DNA from: Chloroflexota bacterium
GTDB taxonomy: Bacteria; Chloroflexota; Dehalococcoidia; Lucifugimonadales; Lucifugimonadaceae
Length of the DNA stretch: 61,349 nucleotides
Assembly: GCA_018673955.1 (NCBI GenBank)
Contig: JABHBJ010000058.1
Location: 1-61,349 of the forward strand
Direction: 5' to 3'
How positions within the stretch are numbered: the first letter of the stretch is position 1; every line of letters starts with the position of its first letter. The position numbers and the translations under genes were made by a program. This document shows positions 1 through 8,959 of the stretch, piece by piece. Under the pieces are notes generated by a model, which searched no databases, had not been told where the DNA came from, and saw only the letters and a program-made list of their open reading frames with translations.

Positions 1-126
1 CTCGTGCTCGATGACGTCGCAGCAGCAGGTGGGGCGACGTCGATTGGCTTTGCTAAGGGCACACCGACCGCTGATTGGCGATACACCGCTCAGATCGAAG
101 CAGCTGAATCACCAGAGAAGAATTAG
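1..126 (+). CDS. C-terminal end of an unidentified protein (partial)
   Basis: The window opens inside a plus-strand reading frame. The last 41 residues start LVLDDVAAAGGATSIGFAKG and end ESPEKN at a TAG stop. The stretch is rich in Ala, Gly and Asp, as in a soluble cytoplasmic enzyme, and has no membrane segment or recognisable motif. I cannot assign a family from so short a tail. The gene converges on the minus-strand RraA-like gene with a 26-base gap. The frame is open to the window edge with codon use like its neighbours, so it is likely the real end of a gene. Confidence 0.6.
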   Translation, partial: LVLDDVAAAGGATSIGFAKGTPTADWRYTAQIEAAESPEKN

Positions 127-152
127 GCGAGCGGCATAGGTTCTTCGAATCG

Positions 153-839
153 TTAGCTCTTCGATTTCCATTCTTCCCACATAGCTGGAGTGAAATCTGG
201 TACAGAGAAGAACTTGTGGAGTGCACCTTCTTTGGCTCGAACTTCGGCACACATCTTGGCGACATCGGCAGCTTCATCGACGGTGACCCGAGTTGCACCA
301 TCTGCGTCACAAACCAGAATGTCCCCAGGTTTGATTGTCAGACTCGCAACGGTAACGGTAACTCCGTGTTCGATCATGTTGAACGGGCCATGCCCGGGCA
401 CCCGTCCTGTCGCCCAAAGTGGTAATCCTGCTTGCTCGATACCGGGAATGTCGCGGGCGTTGCCTTCGACGAGAGCGCCTACTGCACCGAGCGCTTTCAT
501 TTGAAATGCCATTCCGTCCCCGATGATAGCGCCACGGTTTGCGGGCTTATCGATGTCTTGCTGAACGACTATCACTGGGACGTTCGCCTTCGCAATTGAA
601 TCGAAGTAGTCTGTACGTAAGTAGCCATCGCTCTGTTCGCCCGAAAGGGGAGTCCATGTCGAAGTGAGTGCGTAACCAACTGCAGGTTTAGCACCCGGGG
701 AGATGAATTCCCGAACGCTCGGATCGGTGTAGTCGTCGTTGGCGTTGATGTGGCCTCGGACTAAGATTCCTGCGTTCTGAACTGTGGCTGAATCGTATTC
801 TGCGAGCGTGTCCAAGATCGACTGGTCGATGGTTTTCAT
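153..839 (-). CDS. RraA family protein / HMG-aldolase-like
   Basis: The 228-residue protein has the RraA / 4-hydroxy-4-methyl-2-oxoglutarate aldolase fold signature. There is an N-terminal DSATVQNAG segment where the family has (D/S)AT-xxDA, a central GDGMAFQMKALGAVGALVEG block, then NARDIPG (family form R-D-x), and PGDILVCDADGATRV near the C-terminus (family form GDGVV.P). Family members include class II pyruvate aldolases and the RNase E regulator RraA. In a catabolic genome without evident RNase E context an aldolase or oxaloacetate decarboxylase role is more likely, but the substrate cannot be read from sequence. It lies 28 bases downstream of a small co-directional gene and may share its transcript. 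Confidence 0.85.
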   Translation of the reverse strand: MKTIDQSILDTLAEYDSATVQNAGILVRGHINANDDYTDPSVREFISPGAKPAVGYALTSTWTPLSGEQSDGYLRTDYFDSIAKANVPVIVVQQDIDKPANRGAIIGDGMAFQMKALGAVGALVEGNARDIPGIEQAGLPLWATGRVPGHGPFNMIEHGVTVTVASLTIKPGDILVCDADGATRVTVDEAADVAKMCAEVRAKEGALHKFFSVPDFTPAMWEEWKSKS

Positions 840-867
840 GGGAGAGTTCGGTTCGTTGTGTTAGTTA

Positions 868-1137
868 TTAGTCGAGCGGGAGAATGTCTGGCTCTATCGA
901 AAGGACATCACCGGGGAAGAATTCGCGCCATGACTCGAACTGCTCGACGAAAGTACGGCCTTCCTCTACAGATCCGAGGCCTTTGATGGCTCTACCCGGG
1001 TCGTACCCGGTCGTTTTAGCTAGTGCTTCGATGCCGCGTTTTGTGTCTCGCACACCACCCACCGAAAAAGTATCGCCTTCATCGTTCTCGACGATTAGGT
1101 CGAAACCTTTTTTCTTCTGCTTCCAGTACAGCCTCAT
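868..1137 (-). CDS. conserved hypothetical small protein
   Basis: The 89-residue protein is charged, with no signal peptide or membrane segment. It opens MRLYWKQKKKGFDLIVENDEG and ends SIEPDILPLD. I do not recognise a family. An N-terminal beta-rich part (KGFDLIVENDEGDTFSVGG) is followed by an alpha segment (RGIEALAKTTGYDPGRAI). An AAGGTG-like ribosome site sits about eight bases before the ATG, which supports the start. It lies upstream of the RraA-like gene on the same strand, 28 bases away. Its codon use matches the neighbours, so I think it is a real gene of unknown role. Confidence 0.6.
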   Translation of the reverse strand: MRLYWKQKKKGFDLIVENDEGDTFSVGGVRDTKRGIEALAKTTGYDPGRAIKGLGSVEEGRTFVEQFESWREFFPGDVLSIEPDILPLD

Positions 1138-1328
1138 ATGGACACCTTATTTTCTTGCAGGGTTTTCTAGTAGCGTTCGGTCGGACGGCAGTGATTGCCG
1201 TTATCAATAATGGAGGTGGAATGATGTGAACATTCTAAGGGCAGAAGAAGCTATCTGGGACGCATAGTGGTGGGGAATTGTGGAAATGGTCATCGTGTCG
1301 ACGTTCCTGCGAGTGCTGATCGCTAGTC

Positions 1329-2567
1329 TTACGAGAGGTGCGGAAGTGCGCGGTCGAGGATGGCGTGGCTGACATCAAGCTTGCTCATGAGCGGCTGTGG
1401 ATCGACGTTTCCTTCGGGATCGACAAACGTGACTTTATTTGTGTCGGTGCCGAATCCACTTCCCGGCTCGCTCACATTATTTGCAACGACGAACACCGCA
1501 CCCTTTAGCGCAGCCTTAACGTGAGCGTTTGCTTCGAGATCGTTGGTTTCAGCGGCAAATGCAATTTTGACCAAGTTCTTGCCCTGAGCCAAAGGCATGA
1601 AGTCTTCGACCTTCGTGAGTTTGAGAGATATGGTGCCTTCGCCTTTTTTCTTTATCTTCTGGTCGGCAACATCGGACGGAGTGAAATCGGATATTGCAGC
1701 AGCCATGATCAGCAGGTCAGATTCAGCTGAAATGGGGAGGATAGCATCACGCATATCGGCGACAGTGGCAACGTTTACGATGGTCACCCCAGAAGGCTCA
1801 GGCAGATCGGCTGCGGTGACGAGCGTCACTTCTGCACCGCGATCTCGGGCAGCTTCGGCAATAGCGTAGCCCATCTTGCCGGTTGACCGATTTGAAATGA
1901 AACGCACTGGGTCGATTGGTTGCTTCGTGCCACCAGCGGAAACGATCACATGCCGCCCGGCATAGTCGCCGTTACGACCTATCGCCTGTCTCACGAGTCC
2001 AACCAGCGTGTTTGTGTCGACGAGTCGACCATTGCCGACAAGTCCGGAAGCGAGTCTTCCTTCTGCTGGACCAGCGATAGTTACACCGTCATCAACAAGC
2101 TTTTTGACATTTCGTCGAGTAGTCGGGCTTGCGAACATATCGGCGTCCATTGCTGGAGCAACGATTACTGGTGCATCGGTAGCAAGCACGGTAGCTGTAA
2201 GTGGATCGTCAGTAATGCCAAGTGCCAACTTTGCGAGAGTATTCGCTGTAGTAGGAGCAATCAATACGCAGTCGGCGCTCAAGGCGAGGGCGACGTGATC
2301 GATACTAAGCGCTGAATGAGCTTCCCAAAGACCTGTAGTCACAGGTTGATGCGTAAGTGCTGCGAATGTCGAGTCTCCGACAAATTCGGTGGCAGCAGTC
2401 GTCATTATCACGTCGACTGTCGCACCGGCCTGAACTAGCTTGCTAGCGATGTCGGCAGCTTTGTAAGCGGCGATCGAACCTGTCACACCAAGAACGACAT
2501 TTTTGCCTTCAAGGGGCAATCGCGAGATCGGTTGATTTGAGTTAATTTCGGGCGACATATCAGGCAC
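1329..2567 (-). CDS. coaBC: bifunctional phosphopantothenoylcysteine decarboxylase / phosphopantothenate-cysteine ligase
   Basis: CoaBC makes 4'-phosphopantetheine from 4'-phosphopantothenate and cysteine in CoA synthesis. The 412-residue length is normal for the fusion. The N-terminal flavin-dependent CoaC half has GVTGSIAAYKA (about 28-38), the active-site His in SIDHVALALSADC, and PAMDADMF. The last is the substrate-binding PxMNxxMW motif with Asp in place of Asn, a variant also known in other phyla. The C-terminal CoaB half has SAGGTKQPIDPVRFISNRST, AAAISDFTP and KIKKKGEG, the nucleotide and phosphopantothenate binding elements. It follows coaX by ten bases on the same strand, so the two are almost certainly co-transcribed. 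Confidence 0.97.
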   Translation of the reverse strand: MPDMSPEINSNQPISRLPLEGKNVVLGVTGSIAAYKAADIASKLVQAGATVDVIMTTAATEFVGDSTFAALTHQPVTTGLWEAHSALSIDHVALALSADCVLIAPTTANTLAKLALGITDDPLTATVLATDAPVIVAPAMDADMFASPTTRRNVKKLVDDGVTIAGPAEGRLASGLVGNGRLVDTNTLVGLVRQAIGRNGDYAGRHVIVSAGGTKQPIDPVRFISNRSTGKMGYAIAEAARDRGAEVTLVTAADLPEPSGVTIVNVATVADMRDAILPISAESDLLIMAAAISDFTPSDVADQKIKKKGEGTISLKLTKVEDFMPLAQGKNLVKIAFAAETNDLEANAHVKAALKGAVFVVANNVSEPGSGFGTDTNKVTFVDPEGNVDPQPLMSKLDVSHAILDRALPHLS

Positions 2568-2577
2568 CTGAAGCCAG

Positions 2578-3363
2578 TTAGGAGTTGTTCATTTCGTGAA
2601 CGAGTCGAAGCCCCACAAGGGTCAACTCAGGGTTCACATGGTCGAAAGACTCGGTATGCTCTGCCATCAGATTTGCCAAGCCACCTGTAGCTACTACTGA
2701 GACATCTTCGGGAGCATCTGGATTCAGTTCCACCTTGAATCGAGCTAGCATTCCCTCAATTAGTTCAGCGAATCCGTATACGAAACCTGACTGCATTGAA
2801 GCGACGGTGCTTCGACCAATGACTCGGTCTGGTGCAATCAGCTCGACTCGGCGTAGCTGAGAAGTGTTGCGGAACATGGCGTCTGCAGCTATTTCCATAC
2901 CGGGAGATATTGCTCCACCGATGTAGTCGCCTTCGGCTGTAATTGCGTCAAATACCGTGGCTGTACCGATGTCGACAACAACGATCGGTCCGCCGTAAAG
3001 CTGATGTGCTGCTACTGCATCGACGATTCTGTCCGCTCCGACATCTTGAGTTCGGTCGTAGTGAATTCGAATTCCTGTGCGAACACCGGGACCGATAACC
3101 AATGGAGTTACGTCGGTTAGTGATGAGAGGGCATTGACGTAGTCTTCTGTCAGGGGGGGGACGACTGAGCATATGACTACAGCATCGAACGAACTTGGCT
3201 CTACACCCTTCGATTGCAGTACGCCTTCGAGCGCCCATGCGTGCTCGTCGATGGTGCGAGTTTCGCGTGTCGCCAATCGCCAGGTGGCGGTTAGTTCTTG
3301 ATCGGTGAAGGCACCAATCGTGATGTTAGTGTTGCCGATATCGACGGTCAGTAAGGATGTCAC
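2578..3363 (-). CDS. coaX: type III pantothenate kinase
   Basis: CoaX phosphorylates pantothenate, the first step of CoA synthesis. The 261-residue protein has the ASKHA-fold phosphate-1 motif DIGNTNITIG at residues 8-17, the GADRIVDAV segment, the phosphate-2 motif VVVDIGTATVFDAI, and GGAISPGMEIAADAMFRNT. All are diagnostic of the type III enzyme, which usually needs a monovalent cation and is not inhibited by CoA. It precedes coaBC by ten bases and follows the nnr gene by 86 bases, giving a run acpS-nnr-coaX-coaBC. The family assignment is firm. No coaD or coaE is in the window. Confidence 0.97.
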   Translation of the reverse strand: MTSLLTVDIGNTNITIGAFTDQELTATWRLATRETRTIDEHAWALEGVLQSKGVEPSSFDAVVICSVVPPLTEDYVNALSSLTDVTPLVIGPGVRTGIRIHYDRTQDVGADRIVDAVAAHQLYGGPIVVVDIGTATVFDAITAEGDYIGGAISPGMEIAADAMFRNTSQLRRVELIAPDRVIGRSTVASMQSGFVYGFAELIEGMLARFKVELNPDAPEDVSVVATGGLANLMAEHTESFDHVNPELTLVGLRLVHEMNNS

Positions 3364-3449
3364 TCATACCCAGTATAAGAGCGTGGCATCGAAATGTGCG
3401 CTTAATTACACGAGATCGGATTCCGCACAGATGATGATTTTCTGTGACG

Positions 3450-5012
3450 TTAGTTGAAATCGAGTTGGATAGCGTCTCGGTAAAACAGCCCGAGGCGTTC
3501 GATTACATCGGTGGCTCGCATGCCCGTTTCGCCCAAATCCTGTCGAGCGGATTCAGCTGCGTAACCGTGAACGAAGACTGATAGAACAGCCATTTCGAAG
3601 AGTTGGCCGGGCTGTTGGGCGACGAGCCCTCCGAGTAGCCCGGCTAGCACATCACCGCTGCCACCCTTGGCGAGCCCAGTGTTGATCCATGGCGAGACAG
3701 CAACGCGACCGTCTGGAGCTGCAACTAACGTTGAAGCACCTTTGAGTAGAACTATCTTGTTGAACTTTTTGGCGGCTTCTTGAGCTCTCCGCAGGCGATT
3801 GTTTTGAACTTCAGTGGGAGTTATCCCCATCAGGCGGCCCATCTCGCCGGGATGAGGAGTGAGGATGGCAGGACTGGTAAAACGCTCCCACCAAAGATGT
3901 GATAGCGACAGGATGTTCAAGGCATCAGCATCGAGAACTAACGGGATTTCATCGTCGATCTCAGAGAGAACGGTCGATACGAATTTTCTAGCTGCGGAAG
4001 AAGTGCCGAGACCAGGACCGATAGTGACGGAAGTTGATTTCACCGCCAGATCGAGAACCGCCTTCGCAGCTTCGGACGCATTGAGGATATCGTCGGCGTT
4101 TACAGGCAACGAACGGTACATCGCCTCTCGGATATCTCCGGCGATATGACGGTATGCGGGTTCCGGCGTGGCAACGAACGTTAGGCCGACGCCCGAACGG
4201 GTGGCAGCATCGGTCGCCATTGTCACTGCTCCGAGAAAGTCCTTCGACCCGGCGATTATGAGCGTTGAGCCGAATGTGCCCTTGTGTCCGATCAACGGTC
4301 GTTCTGGTAAAAATGAGGCGGCAAGATGCTCGGTAATTAGCTCGGCGTTTACTTGCGAATCGAGACCTTCAGGAATGCCAATATCGAGAACCGATACTTC
4401 GCCGGTTACTGAAGGATCGGCAGCGATTGCTGCTCCCAACTTCGGATAGCCGAGCATCAGGGTGCGATCTGCTGGGAGTCCTGCGACATCGAATTCACCA
4501 GTATCGGAATTTAGGCCGGTTGGTAAATCGAGTGCGACAACTGGCACGCCAGATTCGATGGCGGCGAACGTAATCGTGGAGATCGGCGCGGTGATGGCGC
4601 GTGACGAGCCGATTCCAAGGATGGCATCGATGATCAGATCGGTTGATTCGAGAAGAGTATGCAGTATTTCGGAGTCTGAATCGCCGATTCCATTAACTAC
4701 AGTTACGCCAGCTTCTAGTGCGGAATCTTGCTTGGGATCGGGCGAATTTCGCTTCGCACACAAAACTGCAATAACGTTCGTACCCCACTTCGCCAAATGC
4801 CGACCGGCGACAAATCCATCGGTTCCATTGTTGCCGGGGCCTATAAAAATCGCTATTCGCTTGCCGAACAGTTCACTGTGTTTGCCGAATTCGTCTCGAA
4901 CGGCTTCAGCGACGGCCAACCCCGCATTCTCCATTAATTGCTCTAGCGATGCACCTGCTTCAACAGACGACTTCTCGATTGCTCGCATTTGGGCGGCGGT
5001 TATGAGTTTCAT
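3450..5012 (-). CDS. nnr: bifunctional NAD(P)HX epimerase / ADP- or ATP-dependent dehydratase
   Basis: The enzyme repairs hydrated NADH and NADPH. Its N-terminal YjeF-type epimerase domain has MRAIEKSSVEAG and GPGNNGTDGFVAGRHLAKWG. The C-terminal ribokinase-like dehydratase domain has HKGTFGSTLIIAGS, LTPHPGEMGRL and the GKGGSGDVLAG-type nucleotide loop (here AKGGSGDVLAGLL). I use the ATG at 5012-5010 (520 residues) because it forms a classic ATGA overlap with the stop of acpS (TGA at 5011-5009). A TTG at 5021 would add only three residues. The tight coupling to acpS implies translational coupling. Confidence 0.95.
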   Translation of the reverse strand: MKLITAAQMRAIEKSSVEAGASLEQLMENAGLAVAEAVRDEFGKHSELFGKRIAIFIGPGNNGTDGFVAGRHLAKWGTNVIAVLCAKRNSPDPKQDSALEAGVTVVNGIGDSDSEILHTLLESTDLIIDAILGIGSSRAITAPISTITFAAIESGVPVVALDLPTGLNSDTGEFDVAGLPADRTLMLGYPKLGAAIAADPSVTGEVSVLDIGIPEGLDSQVNAELITEHLAASFLPERPLIGHKGTFGSTLIIAGSKDFLGAVTMATDAATRSGVGLTFVATPEPAYRHIAGDIREAMYRSLPVNADDILNASEAAKAVLDLAVKSTSVTIGPGLGTSSAARKFVSTVLSEIDDEIPLVLDADALNILSLSHLWWERFTSPAILTPHPGEMGRLMGITPTEVQNNRLRRAQEAAKKFNKIVLLKGASTLVAAPDGRVAVSPWINTGLAKGGSGDVLAGLLGGLVAQQPGQLFEMAVLSVFVHGYAAESARQDLGETGMRATDVIERLGLFYRDAIQLDFN

Positions 5013-5392
5013 GGCTTCCAAGCGTCGTCTCTGGCTTCTCCTACTGCTGAAGCTGTGGCAAGTTCACGAGAGTGAGAAAGGCTGAGGGCGATTCGTGTGA
5101 TGCCCATCTTCTCTGCACGAATTTTCGCCGAGCCATGCAGAATGATTTCTGGCGGGCCACCTCGTTTGCGGGTGACTTCTATCGACTTCCACGGCACGCC
5201 GCGAACGCCTGTGCCGAGTAACTTCATTACCGCCTCTTTGGCGGCGAATCGACTCGCCAGCTGATGTGGACGACCTTTGGCGTATCGCTGTTCGCCATCC
5301 GTGAAGACCTTCGCAAGAAATCGTTCGGGGTAGCGTTCTAGCACGCCCGCGACTCTGGGAATCTCGATTAGATCGATCCCTGTGTAGATCAT
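5009..5392 (-). CDS. acpS: holo-[acyl-carrier-protein] synthase
   Basis: AcpS transfers the 4'-phosphopantetheine arm from CoA to acyl carrier protein. The 127-residue size is typical. Motifs visible are the N-terminal metal-binding GIDLIEIPRV, the SRFAAKEAVMKLLGTG helix with the catalytic Lys-Glu pair, and the C-terminal SLSHSRELATA segment. It overlaps nnr by four bases and heads the minus-strand cofactor block whose other members (coaX, coaBC) make the CoA it consumes. It is divergent from folD, with a 164-base AT-rich intergenic region that must hold both promoters. Confidence 0.96.
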   Translation of the reverse strand: MIYTGIDLIEIPRVAGVLERYPERFLAKVFTDGEQRYAKGRPHQLASRFAAKEAVMKLLGTGVRGVPWKSIEVTRKRGGPPEIILHGSAKIRAEKMGITRIALSLSHSRELATASAVGEARDDAWKP

Positions 5393-5556
5393 CTGGATAA
5401 CGCCTCCGTTGGAAACCGTTGAGTAAGGTTGAATTGATGTTCGAAATAATACTTGTTAAGACAATTCTCGGTTAGGATTTATCGACGTAATTACGAAATT
5501 CGACACCTCAATTTCACAACTTAATGAGTTCGACTCGGTCTGGAGGCTAATAACTA

Positions 5557-6447
5557 GTGACAGCACGGATTATTGACGGCAAAGAAGTCGCCGCTAAAGT
5601 TCACGAGGAAGTCACTGCCGGAGTTACAGAATTTAAAGAGCAACATGGAGCGATTCCAGGCTTAACTGTTGTGCTAGTCGGCGATGATCCTGCTTCTCTT
5701 TCATACGTTAAAGGCAAAGAACGCGCTTGTGAGAAGGTTGGAATAGCGACTGAGACAATTCTCCGAGATTCATCGATCACTCAAGAAGAGTTGATTTGGA
5801 TTGTCAAACGCCTAAACACTGACCCTGCCGTCAACGGAATTCTCGTTCAACTGCCTTTACCGAAGCATCTCGATGAAGACGCTGTTATTCATGCTATCGA
5901 CCCAATGAAGGATGTCGACGGACTTCACCCGGAAAACGCCGGACTCCTAATGCTTGGCCAACCTCGGTTCGCACCTGCAACTCCTCTAGGTGTGCAGCGA
6001 ATGCTCGTTCAAGAGAATGTCGACATGAACGGTGCACAAGTCGTTATTGTTGGTCGAAGCAAGCTTGTTGGTATGCCGCTTACCGCTCTCCTTCTACAGA
6101 AAGGCATTGGTGCCAATTCGACCGTAACTGTTTGCCACACCGGAACCAAAAACATGGCTGCCGAAACCCGCAGGGCCGATGTTTTGATTGCCGCAGCTGG
6201 ATTTCCCGGAGCGGTTACTGCCGACATGGTGAAGCCCGGTGCAGTGGTTATTGATGTCGGGGTATCACGTGTTGAGGACTCGACTCGTAAACGTGGATAT
6301 CGATTGACTGGTGATGTTGAATTCGAGGGAGCGTTAGAAGTTGCTTCAGCGATTACTCCAGTACCCGGTGGGGTTGGACCGATGACGATCGCAATGCTGT
6401 TGGTAAATGTGTTGCAGGCCGCAAAATTGGCGGTTACAAACCGATGA
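5557..6447 (+). CDS. folD: bifunctional methylenetetrahydrofolate dehydrogenase / methenyltetrahydrofolate cyclohydrolase
   Basis: FolD interconverts 5,10-methylene- and 10-formyl-tetrahydrofolate using NADP. The 296-residue protein has the catalytic YVKGKERACEKVGI segment (Tyr and Lys of the family YxxxK), VQLPLPKHLDED, DPMKDVDGLHPENAG, and the nucleotide-binding VIVGRSKLVGMPLTALL. The end VPGGVGPMTIAMLL is diagnostic. Translation starts at GTG 5557, preceded ten bases upstream by TGGAGG. The gene stands alone between acpS (divergent) and pdhA. Confidence 0.97.
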   Translation: MTARIIDGKEVAAKVHEEVTAGVTEFKEQHGAIPGLTVVLVGDDPASLSYVKGKERACEKVGIATETILRDSSITQEELIWIVKRLNTDPAVNGILVQLPLPKHLDEDAVIHAIDPMKDVDGLHPENAGLLMLGQPRFAPATPLGVQRMLVQENVDMNGAQVVIVGRSKLVGMPLTALLLQKGIGANSTVTVCHTGTKNMAAETRRADVLIAAAGFPGAVTADMVKPGAVVIDVGVSRVEDSTRKRGYRLTGDVEFEGALEVASAITPVPGGVGPMTIAMLLVNVLQAAKLAVTNR

Positions 6448-6563
6448 CACAGTCGAGATTTCGTTATTTTACGGTAGAATGACCTTCCCACCGTTGACAC
6501 CAGCGTTACGATCGGTGTGGTTAGTTAACCGTCGATAATACGTTTGTTCGCTTCTGATAATTT

Positions 6564-7622
6564 ATGGCAAGTTCCACGAAATACAGTGCAAAATCCACTT
6601 CGAAAAAAGCGAAGCCAATAAAGAACGAAAAAAGCAGTTCCTCAGGTATGGGTGACAATGGCGTAGATGGCGTGGCGGACAATCTCGACCTCTATCGGCA
6701 GATGTATCTCATCCGCGAGTTCGAGTTGGCATGTGGCGAGAACTACTCGAAGGGTCTGATTCGCGGATTCCTTCACCTCTATATTGGCCAAGAAGCTACC
6801 GGTGTCGGAGCAATTTCGGCACTTCAAGATGATGATTACGTTGTTAGCCACTATCGAGATCACGGACATGCTTTGGCACGTGGACTCGATGTGAACCGTT
6901 CTATGGCTGAGCTGTTCGGTCGAGCGACTGGAACATCAAAGGGCAAGGGCGGGTCGATGCATCTGTTTGACGCCGCAAAAGGCTTCATGGGTGGCCACGC
7001 TATTGTTGCTGGGCAGTTGCCACTCGCTGCCGGTCTTGCGCTTGCACAGCAATATAACGATACCGACGCACTGACTATTTGCTTCTTCGGCGACGGATCG
7101 ACAAACCAAGGTTTGTACCACGAGACTATGAACTTGGCGGCTATTTGGAAGCTGCCGATTCTGTTCTTCCTCGAAAATAATATGTACGGAATGGGTTCTT
7201 CGATTGAACGAGTTCGTGCTGGTGGAATCGACTTTTATCCCGGTATGGCGACGTACGGAATTCCAGCAGCCGAAGTAGACGGCATGGACGTTCTCGCAGT
7301 CAAGGAAGCCACCGAACTTGCAGTTGCTAGGATTCGAAACGGAGAGGGTCCCCAGTTCATCGAGGCAAAGACTTTCCGCTTCGTAGGCCATTCACTCGCG
7401 GACGGTCAGAAGTACCGTGGGCAAGAAGAGGTCAAGGAATGGGAAGATCGCGACCCGGTCGCTATGTTCCCCGCGAAGTTGATCGAAATGGGGCTTGCGA
7501 CCGCTGACCAGATCGCCGAAATCAAAGCTGAGGTCGGCGAAGCAGTCGCAACTGCAGTGAAATTTGCTGAAGACAGCCCCGAACCCGACCTATCCGAAAT
7601 CCACGACGACGTACTCGCCTAA
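6564..7622 (+). CDS. pdhA: pyruvate dehydrogenase E1 component, alpha subunit
   Basis: The thiamine-diphosphate-dependent E1 alpha subunit decarboxylates pyruvate. The 352-residue protein has REFELACGENYSKGLIRGF, the HYRDHGHALARG segment, GSMHLFD and the ThDP-Mg motif GDGSTNQGLYHETMN. The C-terminal segment RFVGHSLADGQKYR also fits. Residues 1-28 are a Lys/Ser-rich extension. An internal ATG at 6648 would remove it and give the more usual family start near DNLDLYRQMYLIREFE, so the start is uncertain. The pdhB gene begins five bases downstream. ThDP dependence links this operon to the TPP-riboswitch transporter at 18.6 kb. Confidence 0.95.
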   Translation: MASSTKYSAKSTSKKAKPIKNEKSSSSGMGDNGVDGVADNLDLYRQMYLIREFELACGENYSKGLIRGFLHLYIGQEATGVGAISALQDDDYVVSHYRDHGHALARGLDVNRSMAELFGRATGTSKGKGGSMHLFDAAKGFMGGHAIVAGQLPLAAGLALAQQYNDTDALTICFFGDGSTNQGLYHETMNLAAIWKLPILFFLENNMYGMGSSIERVRAGGIDFYPGMATYGIPAAEVDGMDVLAVKEATELAVARIRNGEGPQFIEAKTFRFVGHSLADGQKYRGQEEVKEWEDRDPVAMFPAKLIEMGLATADQIAEIKAEVGEAVATAVKFAEDSPEPDLSEIHDDVLA

Positions 7623-7627
7623 TTCAT

Positions 7628-8605
7628 ATGCCAGAAATTGTTCTAAGAGAAGCACTAAAACGAGGTCTTGAAGAAGCACTCGAAACCGACCCGCGTGTGT
7701 TCATCATGGGTGAGGACATCGGCGAGTACGGTGGTGCTTACGCTGTGACCGACGGCTTCTTGAAGAAGTTTGGTGAAAAACGCATCAAAGACACTCCTAT
7801 TTCCGAACAGGCCTTTTTGGGTGCCGGTATTGGTGCTGCTGCAGCCGGACTTCGACCAATAGTCGAGTTCATGTCGATGTCATTCACGCTTGTTGCATTC
7901 GACCAAATCGTGAACATGGCAGCGAACTTGCGTTACATGTCGGGCGGCCAAATTAGCGTTCCGATGGTCATTAGAGCACCAACTGGCGCGGGAGTTCAGT
8001 TGGGAGCGACACACTCACAGAGCTTCGAGACTTGGCTCGCTGAAGTACCGGGCATCAAGGTCGTATGTCCTTCGACGCCTTATGACGCGCTAGGTCTGAT
8101 GCGATCGGCTATCAAGGATGATAATCCAGTATTGGTAGCTGAACCTGCTTTGCTCTACGGAGTTAAAGGTGAAGTTCCCGACGAGTACTATGAAATCGAA
8201 ATCGGAAAATCCGACGTTACTCGTGAGGGTAGTGATATTACCCTCGTGTCGTACGGATACGGAATGCGCCCTGTGAACGATGCCGCCGATACTCTTGAGA
8301 GTCGAGGCGTTTCGGTTGAGGTGATCGATTTGCGATCACTGAGCCCGATCGACATGGATGCGATTGTTGCTTCGGTTCAGAAGACCAATCGGGTTGTGGT
8401 CGTCGATAATGCACGTCGTAGAGGCGGAGTCATGGCAGAGGTAACAGCTGATCTCCAGCAATCCGCTTCTGAATGGCTCGACGGTCCTGTCATGCGTGTC
8501 GGTTCAGTCGATGTTCCTTGGCCGTACAACCGTGGTCTCGAACGAGAAGTGCTAACTGATACAGATGACGTGCTCGCAGCAGTCGCTGAAGGCTACGGAC
8601 TGTAA
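7628..8605 (+). CDS. pdhB: pyruvate dehydrogenase E1 component, beta subunit
   Basis: The 325-residue transketolase-type beta subunit pairs with PdhA. Motifs include REALKRGLEEALETDPRVF, GEDIGEYGGAY with the ThDP-contacting Glu, DTPISEQAFLGAGIGAA, PTGAGVQLGATHSQS, and the C-terminal transketolase domain VIDLRSLSPID with NRVVVVDNARRRGG. It follows pdhA by five bases, so the two are translated from one message. The E2 gene comes 1.7 kb later, after rsgA, which is an unusual arrangement. No E3 gene is in the window. Confidence 0.96.
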   Translation: MPEIVLREALKRGLEEALETDPRVFIMGEDIGEYGGAYAVTDGFLKKFGEKRIKDTPISEQAFLGAGIGAAAAGLRPIVEFMSMSFTLVAFDQIVNMAANLRYMSGGQISVPMVIRAPTGAGVQLGATHSQSFETWLAEVPGIKVVCPSTPYDALGLMRSAIKDDNPVLVAEPALLYGVKGEVPDEYYEIEIGKSDVTREGSDITLVSYGYGMRPVNDAADTLESRGVSVEVIDLRSLSPIDMDAIVASVQKTNRVVVVDNARRRGGVMAEVTADLQQSASEWLDGPVMRVGSVDVPWPYNRGLEREVLTDTDDVLAAVAEGYGL

Positions 8606-8959
8606 ATCGTTCTTATGTCCGGACGGTTCCATTAATTGTTTATAGAGGACGTCATTGCTCCAGACGAACCACAATTCTTGTGAGTTGATCTGAAGTATTT
8701 TTGGTAACCCTGTAAAATCCGTTCAGTTAGACTGATTTTTACTTTTACTACGATTAGGCCAGTTCCTGACTTTGGTGACTGGGCACACAGGGGGGAAAGT
8801 TTCAATGAATGTTTATGAATACGATCTCCACTTGGTCGCGTCCAGCTTTGAAGCCGAAACTAACTCAGGTCAGCCGAACGTTTCTCTGATCTAGATATCT
8901 ATGATCAGACGTCCGGAAGATTCCGCCGAGTGCTTTGTGTGCTTTAAGGAATACCCACG
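8606..8959. other. 354-base intergenic region with a possible 29-residue leader ORF
   Basis: No recognisable gene or RNA lies between pdhB and rsgA. A plus-strand frame at 8805-8894 encodes 29 residues starting MNVYEYDLHLVASSFEAET. It is preceded by a G-rich AGGGGGGAAAG stretch that could act as a ribosome site, and ends 65 bases before the rsgA start. This could be a leader peptide or chance. TCCGGA-containing segments occur near both ends (around 8619 and 8910). The distance to rsgA suggests an independent promoter for the downstream genes. Confidence 0.3.

Noticed and set aside
4462-5085. Long plus-strand frame antisense to nnr and acpS
   Set aside because: It is the complement of two clearly conserved genes and has low-complexity Ser/Pro/Ala composition typical of shadow frames.
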